DNA of 64,000 bases from assembly GCF_000155775.1 (NCBI RefSeq), contig NZ_DS989814.1, forward strand, positions 126,360 through 190,359, read 5' to 3'. This stretch comes from Glaciecola sp. HTCC2999 (GTDB lineage Bacteria; Pseudomonadota; Gammaproteobacteria; Enterobacterales; Alteromonadaceae). Made by a program: the position numbers and the translations under genes. The notes beneath the pieces were generated by a model that was not told the DNA's origin, ran no database searches, and saw nothing but the letters and a program-made list of their open reading frames with translations. Positions 18,043 to 28,823 of this stretch are shown here, one piece after another; position 1 is the stretch's first letter; each line of letters starts with the position of its first letter.

Positions 18043-19212
18043 TTACCCTAAAATAATATGGGGAACAAACCGAGAACTGTCTTGGGTGATCAGGCTGTTA
18101 TCTTCACGGATGGACATACCTGCTGGCATATCATTGACGAGCCAAGAGCCTATTAATGTATAGTTATCGCCAAATTTTGGTAACGCATGAAATTGCTGAA
18201 ATATAACGCCTTCATCGCCATATTGACCACCGGTTTGGGCTACCACCTCATTATTATCAATAATCATGATGTTAGCTCCTTCTCTTGAAAAAATAGGCTT
18301 TTTGACCCATTTCCCAGATTTATCTACCTTGTCTAAATCTTTGTGCAAAAAACTGGGCAACAAGTTAGGATGTCCGGTGAAACGAGACCATAATAATGGC
18401 ATCAGCGCTTTATTCGACAGCACACTTTTCCATAAAGGCTCAACCCATTTAGTCGATGAGTAGGCAGCAATTTCACCAAACTCTTCGCTCAACATAAATT
18501 CCCAAGGGTAGAGTTTGAATGCACTGTGAATGGGTAAATCATCCAGATCGAGAAATCGATGGGTCTCAGTGACACCTATATCATCAATGAAAATAAATGG
18601 TGTCTCTAGTCCAGCTTGTGCTGCGCAGTCTTGTAAATATTGAACAGTGCCTCTATCTTCAGCAGAATCTTGAGCACAACTAAAGTGCATGACTTTTTGC
18701 TGATGGATATTTGCGATATCACGAAAACGCATAATGAGTTTTTCTTGGAGTGAATTAAATTGGTCGGCAGATTGCGGTAATGTGCCACCATCTACACACT
18801 GTTCTAACCAAAGCCATTGCCAAAAACCAGATTCATAAAGGCTTGTCGGCGTATCTGCATTATTTTCAAGTAACTTAGCGGGTCCTTTTCCGTCATACAC
18901 TAAATCAAGGCGTGAATATAATGAGGGGTGGCGTTGTAACCAGGCGTCATGAACCGCTTCATGAAAGGCTTCAGGGATACAAAAATCAGTCAATAACGCT
19001 GGTGATTGCACGACTTCATCGACGACATGTAAGCACATCTCGTGAAGCTCTTGGGTAGGATCTTCTATGTCACGTTCCACTTGTTCAAGCGTGAACTGAT
19101 AATATGCACTTTCATCCCAATAAGGCTCGCCGTTAATGGTATGAAAATTAAAGCCGTACTCTTGGGCGAGTGCTTGCCAATGCTGACGGGGAGCAATATC
19201 TCGCCTTAACAT
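18043..19212 (-). CDS. ygiC: Glutathionylspermidine-synthase-like ATP-grasp protein (YgiC/YjfC)
   Basis: 389 aa (E. coli YgiC about 386). It corresponds to the C-terminal amide-ligase (ATP-grasp) half of glutathionylspermidine synthase without the amidase. Visible segments are LDLVYDGKGPAKLLENNADTPTSLYESGFWQWLW, KLYPWEFMLSEEFGE, LLPSFL, KKPIFSREGANI and GSWLVNDMPAGMSIRED. The family joins an amine to a carboxylate using ATP, but the substrate of YgiC-type proteins is unknown. ATG lies 3 bp after the ygiB-like stop. It sits in an operon with a K+ channel, DUF350 protein and YgiB, as in Shewanella and E. coli yjf loci. Confidence 0.9.
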   Translation of the reverse strand: MLRRDIAPRQHWQALAQEYGFNFHTINGEPYWDESAYYQFTLEQVERDIEDPTQELHEMCLHVVDEVVQSPALLTDFCIPEAFHEAVHDAWLQRHPSLYSRLDLVYDGKGPAKLLENNADTPTSLYESGFWQWLWLEQCVDGGTLPQSADQFNSLQEKLIMRFRDIANIHQQKVMHFSCAQDSAEDRGTVQYLQDCAAQAGLETPFIFIDDIGVTETHRFLDLDDLPIHSAFKLYPWEFMLSEEFGEIAAYSSTKWVEPLWKSVLSNKALMPLLWSRFTGHPNLLPSFLHKDLDKVDKSGKWVKKPIFSREGANIMIIDNNEVVAQTGGQYGDEGVIFQQFHALPKFGDNYTLIGSWLVNDMPAGMSIREDNSLITQDSSRFVPHIILG

Positions 19213-19215
19213 AAC

Positions 19216-19845
19216 CTATCCACCGAAACTTCTGGAGCTGGAAGAGCGTGCTACACTTTTACCAAAGCCACCGCGTTTCACGGTGCGGTTGACCGTGGGT
19301 TTCTTTTTAAAATCAGATTGATAGACTTTTACATCACGACGTCCCAAACTACCAAAGTCTTTACCACTAGCATTAAACCAACGACCACGTAAAGATGACC
19401 GGCGCGAGTATGAAGTGAACATGGGTTGCATATAGTAGCGGCGTTTTTTCTTCTTTTTACCCAGCGCATCACCGACTTCATCAATGACTTCACTCATCAA
19501 ATAACCGGCCATGAAAGGCATAAAGAAACTACTGCCTTGGTTTGACACGTATTCACAATTATCCTGACCAAACTCAAATTCACAGTCGCCTTCGCTCAAA
19601 AACTTAGGCCCCGTGCGCAGTGCTTCATCTTTTGCCTCTTTATAAGCACTGGTGCATTCTTCCATGTAATTTGGATTATCACTGGCACATTCATCAATAC
19701 TGGTGTAAATCGAAGCAAGCTCGGGTTCTTCACCACAGCCACTTAGAAAAATAGCACTGATACCGACAGCGAGCGGTTTTACGGCGAACCACTTGCGCAT
19801 TTGAGGTAAGGCAATTGAAGCAGTACGTTTTGATTCATTCATCAT
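19216..19845 (-). CDS. ygiB: YgiB/DUF1190 family lipoprotein
   Basis: 209 aa. The N-terminal signal ends in the lipobox FLSGC (Cys37). Then comes the DUF1190 pattern: TSIDECASDNPNYMEECTSAYKEA and DCEFEFGQDNCEYV, with six or so cysteines that may form disulfides in the periplasm. A central FMPFMAGYLMSEV segment is followed by a very basic Ser/Arg/Gly tail (SFGSLGRRD, RSSSSRSFGG). The Shine-Dalgarno GAGGGAG is strong. Function is unknown; it always travels with the ATP-grasp gene. Confidence 0.88.
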   Translation of the reverse strand: MMNESKRTASIALPQMRKWFAVKPLAVGISAIFLSGCGEEPELASIYTSIDECASDNPNYMEECTSAYKEAKDEALRTGPKFLSEGDCEFEFGQDNCEYVSNQGSSFFMPFMAGYLMSEVIDEVGDALGKKKKKRRYYMQPMFTSYSRRSSLRGRWFNASGKDFGSLGRRDVKVYQSDFKKKPTVNRTVKRGGFGKSVARSSSSRSFGG

Positions 19846-19858
19846 GGACTCCCTCTAC

Positions 19859-20275
19859 TTAATAGGTCATACAAGCTGCGTTGAGTAAACCCACTGCAAT
19901 AGATAAGGCTGCCAGCATGATGCCAGCCGACACTTCATTTTGTTCGATACGTTCAGCAATTTTAGGCATAAAAGTGAAGCGTAATAGTAAAAACGCCAAA
20001 CACTGTGCGAGTAAAGCAACAACGGCCCAAATAATAAAGTCAGTAAATGAGACTGCGTTTGCTGCAGCACCAGATAATGCCAATGCAAAGCCTATCAGTG
20101 CGCCACCAAAGGCAATGGCCGCTGCAGTCGATTGCTTTTCCTTAATCAGAACCCACTCATCATGGGGCGTGACTTTGCTATAAATGACTTTAAAAACAAA
20201 GAGTAATGCGATGGCTGCTGCAAAATATAAAATAAAACCGCCTAGGCCTGATAAAGAAGTGACAAGTGTGTCCAT
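19859..20275 (-). CDS. yjfL: DUF350 membrane protein (YjfL-like)
   Basis: 138 aa with four hydrophobic helices: GLGGFILYFAAAIALLFVFKVIY, AIAFGGALIGFALALSGAA, FIIWAVVALLAQCLAFLLL and GIMLAALSIAVGLLNAACM. The duplicated two-helix layout and G-G-A-LIGFA motif are those of DUF350 (YjfL/UPF0719). Role unknown. It is the second gene of the channel/DUF350/YgiB/YgiC operon, 12 bp after the channel gene. Confidence 0.88.
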   Translation of the reverse strand: MDTLVTSLSGLGGFILYFAAAIALLFVFKVIYSKVTPHDEWVLIKEKQSTAAAIAFGGALIGFALALSGAAANAVSFTDFIIWAVVALLAQCLAFLLLRFTFMPKIAERIEQNEVSAGIMLAALSIAVGLLNAACMTY

Positions 20276-20287
20276 TATTAAGGTTCC

Positions 20288-21337
20288 TTATTGAAATGAT
20301 GACCAATTAAATTCATTGATTCGTCGTGCTGCGATATAAAAAATACGATCACCCGGGTTCACTTGTTCATTAAAATCCGGATTCACATGAATATTATGAT
20401 CATCATGATCCGTTGCAAAACCAACGAATATGGCATTATGGTGTCTTTTTAATCCTAAGAATAAATGCTCAACCGACATGGTCGAGGCCGTGTCAGGTAC
20501 TAAAACAGAGTATTGTTCCTGGCCGGCATCAACGCTGAGTAAATCATGGTGCAATAAGCTAGAACCTGGATCAAATGCCGATTTCACCAGTAATTCTACT
20601 GCTACACTAGGGGTGCATTCCACATTTGGACAATGGTCTTTGAGTAACCCCACTAAACTTTCATCGTTAAAATACGCCACTATGTGTGCATCTGGATTAC
20701 GCTTGGCACAATACAACGCACTCGTCATCGTAATGTCGTCATCCGGGTTATCAATCAAAATCGTCTTAGCCTCAGCGACATTTGCCCGATCCATATCTTC
20801 GTCACGATTAAATGAGCTGACTTTAACAAATTCAATTTGTCCTGGAAGTGGGTTGGTAATGTCTTTTCTGACACACAACATGATTTCGGACTTGACCGAA
20901 TTTTGGTCGTTTTCTTTGATTAAAAGATTAAGTAACTGCAAGGTACGCTCACCATTCCAGCCCATAATCAATATGTGTTGTTCAGTCATGTGATTATTTA
21001 ACCCTTTATTATTTTTGTGCCATTTAAATGATATCCACGTCGCAATACGACCTACAATGAGGGCAAAAATACTCAGCCCTACAGGTATGATATACAGTGC
21101 GACCACTAATTTACCAGCAAATGTCGATGGTGAATAATCGCCATATCCGACAGTCGATCCGGTGACAATCAACCAATAAACAAAGTCGATTGGATGGGTC
21201 AGGGCAGTTTCCCCTGTAGCAAGTAGTAAGCCCCATGACGATATTCCATAGAGAAATAACAGAACGACTATTGTGTACCAATGGGTGTCTGAAAAATAAT
21301 GAAGTAGCTTTTTTTTCAGCTTTTGCCAAGTCAACAT
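20288..21337 (-). CDS. Two-TM potassium channel with RCK/TrkA-N domain
   Basis: 349 aa. TM1 (TIVVLLFLYGISSWGLLLA), pore helix and selectivity filter TVGYGDYSP at about residue 61, TM2 (LVVALYIIPVGLSIFALIVG), then a cytosolic RCK domain starting ILIMGWNGERTLQLL and a C-terminal TrkA-C-like part. This is the Kch/MthK layout, a tetrameric K+ channel gated by a cytosolic ligand. The Rossmann glycine motif is altered (G-W-N-G-E). ATG has AGGA 7 nt upstream. First gene of the yjfL-ygiB-ygiC unit; a role of the whole unit in ion or envelope stress is only inference. Confidence 0.9.
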   Translation of the reverse strand: MLTWQKLKKKLLHYFSDTHWYTIVVLLFLYGISSWGLLLATGETALTHPIDFVYWLIVTGSTVGYGDYSPSTFAGKLVVALYIIPVGLSIFALIVGRIATWISFKWHKNNKGLNNHMTEQHILIMGWNGERTLQLLNLLIKENDQNSVKSEIMLCVRKDITNPLPGQIEFVKVSSFNRDEDMDRANVAEAKTILIDNPDDDITMTSALYCAKRNPDAHIVAYFNDESLVGLLKDHCPNVECTPSVAVELLVKSAFDPGSSLLHHDLLSVDAGQEQYSVLVPDTASTMSVEHLFLGLKRHHNAIFVGFATDHDDHNIHVNPDFNEQVNPGDRIFYIAARRINEFNWSSFQ

Positions 21338-21432
21338 TCAGGATCCTATAGAGTATTATTGTGATTATTAAGGGATAATAGAGATAGAAAATCAAGGGAT
21401 TTAATATTTTGAAACAAAATAGTGTGTAAAAT

Positions 21433-21462
21433 TTGTCACGCTATTTAGCAATTATGTACAAT
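21433..21462 (+). promoter_or_regulatory. Predicted sigma-70 promoter of queA
   Basis: TTGTCA (21433-21438), 18-nt spacer, TACAAT (21457-21462). A transcript would start near 21469, downstream of the in-frame ATG at 21461, which supports 21497 as the real queA start. Confidence 0.55.
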
Positions 21463-21496
21463 GTTCACATCAACGCTATTTACACATACCATATTT

Positions 21497-22537
21497 ATGA
21501 AAACTTCTGATTTTGGCTTCACTTTACCTGAGCATTTGATTGCGAAATATCCAACACAACAACGCTCAGCATCCCGTTTATTGCATTTAGATGGTAAGAC
21601 TGGAGCCATCGCTCATCATCAATTTAAGAATATGCTGCAGTTTGTTGAAGCTGGTGATTTGTTGATATTCAATAATACCCGTGTCATTCCTGCTCGGTTA
21701 CTTGGTCAAAAATCCACCGGAGGGAAAATAGAAGTATTGGTTGAAAGAATGCTTGATGATCATCGAGTGTTAGCGCATGTTAAATCAAGTAAATCACCTA
21801 AACCGGGTGCTCAACTCATATTGGAAGAGGTGATTGAAGCGACAATGTTAGGTCGTCATGGGGCATTATTTGAGCTTGAGTTTAGCGGTAATGAAAGTGT
21901 ATTGGATTTACTTGAGGCACATGGTCATATGCCATTGCCACCTTATATTGACCGTCCTGATGAAGACGGTGATAAAGAGCGTTATCAAACGGTGTATAAT
22001 GAAAAGCCTGGCGCGGTCGCAGCACCGACTGCTGGCTTACATTTTGATGATGAAATTTTGGCACAAATCAAAGACAAAGGCGTGCAAATTGAGTTTGTGA
22101 CCTTGCATGTGGGAGCGGGGACGTTTCAACCAGTCAAAGTTGATAATGTAGAAGAGCATGTGATGCATGCTGAATACGCGGAAGTGCCAGATGCGGTGGT
22201 AGCGGCGATAAAAGCGACAAAAGCAGCAGGTAAACGGGTCATTGCTGTTGGCACCACCTCTATGCGTTCATTAGAATCGGCGGCGAAAAAAGCTGACGCC
22301 ACGAATGAATTGATAGTGCCATTTTATGAAGACACCGAAATCTTCATCTATCCAGGGTTTGAATTTAAGGTGGTAGACGCCATGTTCACCAATTTTCATT
22401 TACCAGAGTCGACATTGATGATGTTAATCAGTGCGCTTGCGGGTAAAGAAAATGTCATGCAGGCATATGCTGAAGCCATCGCTCACGAATACCGATTTTT
22501 TAGCTATGGTGACTCAATGTTCATCGAAAAATCATAG
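21497..22537 (+). CDS. queA: tRNA preQ1(34) S-adenosylmethionine ribosyltransferase-isomerase
   Basis: Converts preQ1 in tRNA to epoxyqueuosine using SAM as ribosyl donor. 346 aa. The N-terminus [19 protein letters not shown] aligns with E. coli QueA, and [40 protein letters not shown] and [11 protein letters not shown] are family segments. A start 12 codons upstream is in frame but lies inside the predicted promoter. No clear Shine-Dalgarno is seen. First gene of queA-tgt-yajC-secD-secF. Confidence 0.97.
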   Translation: MKTSDFGFTLPEHLIAKYPTQQRSASRLLHLDGKTGAIAHHQFKNMLQFVEAGDLLIFNNTRVIPARLLGQKSTGGKIEVLVERMLDDHRVLAHVKSSKSPKPGAQLILEEVIEATMLGRHGALFELEFSGNESVLDLLEAHGHMPLPPYIDRPDEDGDKERYQTVYNEKPGAVAAPTAGLHFDDEILAQIKDKGVQIEFVTLHVGAGTFQPVKVDNVEEHVMHAEYAEVPDAVVAAIKATKAAGKRVIAVGTTSMRSLESAAKKADATNELIVPFYEDTEIFIYPGFEFKVVDAMFTNFHLPESTLMMLISALAGKENVMQAYAEAIAHEYRFFSYGDSMFIEKS

Positions 22538-22558
22538 GGTGTGCAACCGTTTTTAGTT

Positions 22559-22567
22559 TGCTATAAT
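22559..22567 (+). promoter_or_regulatory. Extended -10 promoter before tgt
   Basis: TGCTATAAT (22559-22567) is a perfect extended -10 element (TGnTATAAT) 34 bp before the tgt GTG, in the 63-bp gap after queA. It would let tgt-yajC-secDF be transcribed independently of queA. No good -35 is seen. Confidence 0.5.
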
Positions 22568-22585
22568 GCGCGCCATTATTGATAA

Positions 22586-23728
<1,143 letters not shown>

Positions 23729-23754
23729 AATTAACTTACCATTAAGGAAAACTT

Positions 23755-24093
23755 ATGAGCTTATTTATTTCAACAGCACACGCCCAAACAGCCGGTGGCA
23801 GCGCCCAAGGTGGCGGCATCGAGATGCTAATTATGTTAGCCGTTTTCGGTTTAATATTTTATTTCTTACTTTATCGCCCGCAAGCGAAACGTGTTAAAGA
23901 GCATAAAAATCTTGTTGCTTCTTTATCAAAAGGTGACGAAGTACTGACGCAAGGTGGTTTAGTAGGTAAAATTACGAAAGTAACAGACGAAAAAGATTTT
24001 ATTGAAATTGCGTTAAATGAAACCAACGATATTATCGTACAGAAAGCATCTGTCACAGCAGTGTTGCCAAAAGGCACAATGAAAGCGGTATAA
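23755..24093 (+). CDS. yajC: Preprotein translocase subunit YajC
   Basis: 112 aa, single membrane helix (GIEMLIMLAVFGLIFYFLLYRP, about 22-43) followed by the YajC cytosolic domain RVKEHKNLVASLSKGDEVLTQGGLVGKI. It associates with SecDF and AcrB in the inner membrane. The start is set by the AAGGAAAACTT upstream. It is followed by an intrinsic-terminator-like hairpin before secD. Confidence 0.96.
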   Translation: MSLFISTAHAQTAGGSAQGGGIEMLIMLAVFGLIFYFLLYRPQAKRVKEHKNLVASLSKGDEVLTQGGLVGKITKVTDEKDFIEIALNETNDIIVQKASVTAVLPKGTMKAV

Positions 24094-24102
24094 CTACCCA
24101 AT

Positions 24103-24129
24103 ATGGCTCGCTAGGCGGGCCATTTTTTT
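24103..24129 (+). terminator. Terminator-like hairpin between yajC and secD
   Basis: ATGGCTCGC (24103-24111), loop TAG, GCGGGCCAT (24115-24123) with one G-U pair, followed by a run of Ts to 24129. Placed inside the operon it should reduce secDF transcription relative to queA-tgt-yajC. Confidence 0.75.
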
Positions 24130-24151
24130 GTATTCAAAGTAGGAATGAGTT

Positions 24152-25996
24152 GTGTTAAATCAAACTCCGATTTGGAAATATTTCTTAGTATTGTTAGTGA
24201 TTGGCGCCTCGGCGTTATATGCACTTCCTAATATTTATGGCGAAGATCATGCGATCCAAATTTCCGCAGGTCGAAACGCCCAAGTCACAGAAAATATGAT
24301 ACCGAGTATTCAATCATTATTGACTAATAATGAGATTGAGACAAAACGTATTGAATTTGCAGATGATAAAATTTTGGTCCGTGTGAATGATTCAGATACC
24401 CAGTTAGTAGCACGTGAAGTGTTAGAAAAACAACTCGGTGATGAATACTTTGTGGCCATGAATCTTGCGCCTGACACGCCTCAATGGCTTGCTGCATTAG
24501 GTGGTAGTCCAATGAAGTTAGGATTGGATTTACGCGGTGGTGTACACTTTCTAATGGAAGTGGATATGAATTCTGCGATCGGTAAAGCGACTGAAGATAT
24601 GGTCGGCGATTTCAGAACCGCCTTACGAGAAGAAAATATTCGTTATCGCTCAGTTAAACAAGTGGGTGACGCGGTGAATATCCAATTCCGTGACCAAGAC
24701 ACCCTTGATTCTGCTCGTTTTTTCTTGCGTAACCGTAATCCTGATTTAGTGTTTACCGAGCGTGATGGTCTGATTATCCGTGCCACGTTTTCTGAAAATC
24801 GCTTAGTGCAAATTCGCGATTATGCGGTGAAACAAAATATTACCATTATCCGCAATCGTGTTAATCAGTTAGGTGTGGCCGAACCTTTGGTTCAAAAGCA
24901 AGGTGCGGAACGCATCGTTGTGCAATTACCAGGTATTCAAGATACTGCAAAAGCCAAAGAAATATTAAATGCGACTGCGACGCTTGAATTTAGAATGGTT
25001 GATCAAGATAACGACGTCCGTGACGCCGTAAATGGTCGTATTCCACCATCCTCTATCTTAGTTAATGATCGTAGTGGTATCCCTCAATTATTGAAAAAGC
25101 GTGTCATGCTTACAGGTAATCATATTATCGATGCTAACAGTGGTGCCGATGAGTATGGGATCCCTCAAGTCAATATTTCGCTTGATTCCAAAGGTGGCAC
25201 TAAGATGTCACAAGGCACGAAAGATAATATCGGTAACCCGATGGCGACTGTGTTTATTGAATATAAAGCCACAGGTGAACGTGATAGTAATGACAAACTC
25301 ATTTTTGAGAAAAAAGAAGAAGTTATTTCAATTGCAACGATTCAAGCTCGTCTTGGTAGTAACTTCAGGATCACTGGATTAGATTCGCCTAAAGAAGCGC
25401 GTGATTTAGCATTACTACTTAGAGCCGGCGCGTTAATTGCGCCGATTACTATTGTTGAAGAACGTACGGTAGGGCCTAGCTTGGGTGCGGAAAATATTGA
25501 ATTAGGGATGAAAGCAATACAAGGTGGTTTGATCTTAGTGCTTATCTTCATGCTTATCTATTACAAAGCCTTTGGTATGGTGGCGAATATCGCATTGATT
25601 GCCAATTTGGTTATGATAGTGGGTGTGATGTCGATGATCCCCGGTGCGACGTTAACCTTGCCTGGTATGGCAGGGATAGTCCTGACTGTAGGTATGGCAG
25701 TGGACGCGAATGTGCTAATATTTGAGCGGATCCGTGAAGAGCTCCGCGATGGACGCTCACCTCAACAAGCCATTCATCATGGTTACGATAGCGCTTTTTC
25801 AACCATCTTAGATGCGAACATCACTACGTTTCTTGCGGGTCTAATTTTGTTTGCAGTAGGTACCGGTCCAATCAAAGGGTTTTCGATTACGTTGATGATA
25901 GGTATCGCCACCTCAATGTTTACCGCGATTGTATTAACGCGCGTGTTAGTTAACTTAATTTGGGGCGGTCGTCGCCTTGAATCGTTATCGATTTAA
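24152..25996 (+). CDS. secD: Protein translocase subunit SecD
   Basis: 614 aa RND-type subunit that uses the proton gradient to complete preprotein translocation. N-terminal TM ([21 protein letters not shown]), the large periplasmic domain beginning [16 protein letters not shown], then five TMs with the conserved [21 protein letters not shown] and [19 protein letters not shown] segment (proton-relay Asp). GTG start at 24152. Sits 58 bp after yajC and 12 bp ahead of secF. Confidence 0.97.
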   Translation: MLNQTPIWKYFLVLLVIGASALYALPNIYGEDHAIQISAGRNAQVTENMIPSIQSLLTNNEIETKRIEFADDKILVRVNDSDTQLVAREVLEKQLGDEYFVAMNLAPDTPQWLAALGGSPMKLGLDLRGGVHFLMEVDMNSAIGKATEDMVGDFRTALREENIRYRSVKQVGDAVNIQFRDQDTLDSARFFLRNRNPDLVFTERDGLIIRATFSENRLVQIRDYAVKQNITIIRNRVNQLGVAEPLVQKQGAERIVVQLPGIQDTAKAKEILNATATLEFRMVDQDNDVRDAVNGRIPPSSILVNDRSGIPQLLKKRVMLTGNHIIDANSGADEYGIPQVNISLDSKGGTKMSQGTKDNIGNPMATVFIEYKATGERDSNDKLIFEKKEEVISIATIQARLGSNFRITGLDSPKEARDLALLLRAGALIAPITIVEERTVGPSLGAENIELGMKAIQGGLILVLIFMLIYYKAFGMVANIALIANLVMIVGVMSMIPGATLTLPGMAGIVLTVGMAVDANVLIFERIREELRDGRSPQQAIHHGYDSAFSTILDANITTFLAGLILFAVGTGPIKGFSITLMIGIATSMFTAIVLTRVLVNLIWGGRRLESLSI

Positions 25997-26008
25997 GGAG
26001 ATTTGAAT

Positions 26009-26950
26009 ATGCGTTTATTAAAAATTAATAGTACCGTAAAATTCATGCGTTTGCGGGTCCCTGCGCTAGTGTTTTCAACGATTCTGATTATTGCCTCGTT
26101 GGGTTCTTTAGCTGTGAATCAGTTGAATTGGGGCTTGGACTTTACCGGTGGAACCCTAATTGAAGTAGGTTATCCTGATGCGGCTAACTTAGATGAAATA
26201 CGACGTGAATTGGATGCCGCTTCATTTGGTGATGCAATTGTACAAAACTTTGGCTCGAGCCAAGATGTGTTGATCCGTCTTGCACCGCGCGAAGGTGTGA
26301 AGTCAGCCGAAGTGGGTGACCAAGTGATGCTTGCGTTGCGTGCGACGGGGAAAAATGTAGACATGCGCCGTATTGAGTTTGTCGGTCCTAATGTGGGTGA
26401 AGAATTGACGGAGCAGGGCGGTTTAGCGATGCTGACCGCCCTTATTTGTATTTTGATTTATGTAGCAATGCGTTTTGAATGGCGTTTTGCTTTAGGATCA
26501 GTATCAGCTCTCGCCCATGATGTGATAATCACGCTTGGTTTATTTTCATTTTTACAGTTAGAATTTGATTTAACTATTTTAGCGGCAGTACTAGCCGTTA
26601 TTGGTTATTCGTTGAATGATACGATTGTTGTATCGGACCGTATCCGTGAAAACTTTCGTAAAATCCGTAAAGCTGAATCTGAAGAAATCATTAATATTTC
26701 ACTTACCCAGACATTGAATCGAACTATCATTACCTCTGTGACGACAATATTGGTATTGCTTGCACTATTCTTTGTGGGCGGAGCGTTAATTCATGGTTTC
26801 TCTACTGCATTATTGTTTGGTGTCGTGATCGGAACATACTCTTCTATTTATATATCTAGCTCAGTGGCGTTACTACTAGGTATAAGTAAAGAAGACTTAA
26901 TTCCTGAAGTGATTGAGAAAGAAGGTGAAGATTTAGATCCGATGATTTAA
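26009..26950 (+). CDS. secF: Protein translocase subunit SecF
   Basis: 313 aa partner of SecD. N-terminal TM, periplasmic domain with LNWGLDFTGGTLIEVGYP, then TMs with VGPNVGEELTEQGGLAML, and IGYSLNDTIVVSDRIREN (conserved Asp). Ends in an acidic tail. An upstream in-frame TTG (26003) exists, but AAGGAG is 8 nt from the ATG at 26009, which is the better start. Confidence 0.97.
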   Translation: MRLLKINSTVKFMRLRVPALVFSTILIIASLGSLAVNQLNWGLDFTGGTLIEVGYPDAANLDEIRRELDAASFGDAIVQNFGSSQDVLIRLAPREGVKSAEVGDQVMLALRATGKNVDMRRIEFVGPNVGEELTEQGGLAMLTALICILIYVAMRFEWRFALGSVSALAHDVIITLGLFSFLQLEFDLTILAAVLAVIGYSLNDTIVVSDRIRENFRKIRKAESEEIINISLTQTLNRTIITSVTTILVLLALFFVGGALIHGFSTALLFGVVIGTYSSIYISSSVALLLGISKEDLIPEVIEKEGEDLDPMI

Positions 26951-26993
26951 GTTTTCCGGTAGTTTAAATCATCAATCTTATATTGATACCCAT

Positions 26994-27028
26994 AAAAAAA
27001 CCTAGGTGTTAATTCCACCTAGGTTTTT
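26994..27028. terminator. Bidirectional terminator between secF and suhB
   Basis: A-run, CCTAGGTG (27001-27008), loop, CACCTAGG (27016-27023), T-run to 27028. Perfect stem with A and T tracts on both sides, suited to the two convergent genes. Confidence 0.88.
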
Positions 27029-27085
27029 ATGTTTATGAGCTGTGAGTATATACCCGTTAATCAGCCTATATCTGGATCATGAGTG

Positions 27086-27859
27086 TTATTTTAATTGTTT
27101 AACAATTTGTTGGACGACTCTTGGGTTACCGGCAACGATTTCCCCTTTTTGCATCGGATCATTACCACCAGCAAAATCAGTGACTAGACCTCCTGCTTCT
27201 CGAACAATCAGTTCACCTGCAGCCATATCCCATGGTTTTAAACCACTTTCAAAATAACCATCTAATTTACCAGAAGCAACATAGGCTAAATCTAAGGCTG
27301 CAGAGCCAGTACGACGCACATCACCAGATTGGGCAAATATACGTGTAAATTTCGGCATAAATTCAGTTAATTGAGTTTTATCTTTAAATGGGAATGCGGT
27401 GGCAAAAACACCATTATTTAGGTCTTTTTGTTTGCCAACACGAATACGGTAACCATTCAGTTGAGCACCTGCACCACGAGATGCAGTAAATAAATCACCA
27501 CGGATAGGATCAAAAATAACAGCTTGGTCAAGGCGACCTTTATACATTAGCGCAATGGATACACAGAAATGAGGGATGCCTTTGATAAAATTAGTAGTGC
27601 CATCAAGCGGATCGATTACCCACTTAAATGTATCATCGCCTTGTACAACACCGCCTTCTTCACCAATGAACGTATGTTCAGGGTAGGATTGCTTGATTTT
27701 TTCGATAATAGCTTGTTCAGCATCCTTGTCTATTTTTGTCACATAATCATGGTCGCGTTTCGCAGTCACCACAAGGTCGTCACGGTTTTCAAAACCGCGT
27801 GTAATTACAGAACCAGCACTGCGGGCAGCACGAATGGCAATATTTAGCATAGGATGCAT
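27086..27859 (-). CDS. suhB: Inositol-1-monophosphatase / Nus-complex factor SuhB
   Basis: 257 aa, closely colinear with E. coli SuhB (MHPMLNIAIRAARSAG start). Mg2+-phosphatase motifs: GEEGG, WVIDPLDGTTNFIKGIPHF, and WDMAAGELIVREAGG. Besides inositol-phosphate hydrolysis, SuhB in E. coli joins the Nus antitermination complex on rRNA. A boxA-like sequence lies in its own leader, matching the known autoregulation of E. coli suhB. Confidence 0.97.
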   Translation of the reverse strand: MHPMLNIAIRAARSAGSVITRGFENRDDLVVTAKRDHDYVTKIDKDAEQAIIEKIKQSYPEHTFIGEEGGVVQGDDTFKWVIDPLDGTTNFIKGIPHFCVSIALMYKGRLDQAVIFDPIRGDLFTASRGAGAQLNGYRIRVGKQKDLNNGVFATAFPFKDKTQLTEFMPKFTRIFAQSGDVRRTGSAALDLAYVASGKLDGYFESGLKPWDMAAGELIVREAGGLVTDFAGGNDPMQKGEIVAGNPRVVQQIVKQLK

Positions 27860-27881
27860 ATCAAAGTCTCACTACTTAAAT

Positions 27882-27893
27882 TGTCAAAGAACA
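27882..27893 (-). promoter_or_regulatory. boxA-like element in suhB leader
   Basis: Minus-strand TGTTCTTTGACA followed by ATTTAAG closely matches the rRNA boxA TGCTCTTTAACA plus ATTTA. It ends about 22 nt before the suhB ATG. In E. coli a boxA in this same place recruits NusB/NusE/SuhB and represses suhB. Confidence 0.75.
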
Positions 27894-27934
27894 TTTTTCG
27901 CAAGTGATGTCGAATTTAATTCGATTTAAACACC

Positions 27935-27957
27935 ATCACCTGAAAATTCAGGGTGAT
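27935..27957. other. Hairpin in suhB-trmJ intergenic region
   Basis: ATCACCTGAA / TTCAGGGTGAT forms a stem with one bulged G in the 225-bp divergent region between suhB and trmJ. No T-run follows; role unknown. Confidence 0.35.
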
Positions 27958-28084
27958 AGTATAGCAAATCTATTCTGTATATCCTAACGTATATTAAAAG
28001 AAGAAAAATTTGCGGCATATCGCTTCTGTTAAATCACCGATGCAATGCGTATAATATGCAAAAATTTATCAGGCATTATCAATT

Positions 28085-28801
28085 ATGTTAGACAATATCC
28101 GCATCGTATTAGTAAATACATCCCACACGGGCAATATAGGCTCTACAGCTCGGGCAATGAAAACTATGGGATTAAGTGATCTATATTTGGTTGATCCTGT
28201 GTCTGCACCTGATGGCAAGTCAAGTGCACTCGCTGCCGGAGCTGGAGATGTATTAGCGAATGCTACGATCGTGTCTGACTTATCAGAAGCAGTGAAAGAT
28301 TGTTCATTGATTGTGGGGACATCAGCGCGTTCACGCACTTTACCTTGGCCAATGTTAACACCTCGAGAATGTGGTGTAAAAATGGTCCAAGAAGGGCAAA
28401 AAGGCCCCGTAGCATTGGTATTTGGTCGTGAAAACAATGGCTTATCTAACGAAGAATTACAATTATGTCATTTTCACGTTTGTATTCCAGCTAATCCAGA
28501 ATATAGTTCATTGAATTTAGCCGCGGCAGTACAAACACTTTGTTATGAAATTCGCATGGGCTATTTAAATTTAGACAGTTATCCAGACATGGAGTCTGAT
28601 TATCCGTTAAGTGAAGATTTGGAAAGGTTTTATGTGCATTTAGAAAACACGCTAACGGAAACCGGATTTATTGTTAAAAACCATCCAGGGGTAGTGATGA
28701 CAAAGTTACGACGTCTTGTGAATCGTGCCAGACCTGAATCTCAAGAACTGAATATCCTACGCGGTATATTATCAGCGATAGATAAAAAGAATAAACAATA
28801 G
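28085..28801 (+). CDS. trmJ: tRNA (cytidine/uridine-2'-O-)-methyltransferase TrmJ
   Basis: SPOUT-class methyltransferase modifying position 32 of tRNAs, 238 aa. N-terminus [25 protein letters not shown], knot motifs [14 protein letters not shown] and [24 protein letters not shown]. It sits before cysE and the isc operon, the usual gammaproteobacterial order. Confidence 0.96.
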   Translation: MLDNIRIVLVNTSHTGNIGSTARAMKTMGLSDLYLVDPVSAPDGKSSALAAGAGDVLANATIVSDLSEAVKDCSLIVGTSARSRTLPWPMLTPRECGVKMVQEGQKGPVALVFGRENNGLSNEELQLCHFHVCIPANPEYSSLNLAAAVQTLCYEIRMGYLNLDSYPDMESDYPLSEDLERFYVHLENTLTETGFIVKNHPGVVMTKLRRLVNRARPESQELNILRGILSAIDKKNKQ

Positions 28802-28823
28802 CGTATATCGTTAAAGGGTACTC

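Noticed and set aside
21461..21496. QueA start at 21461
   Set aside because: It falls in the predicted -10 region, and QueA homologues start at the MKTSDF position.
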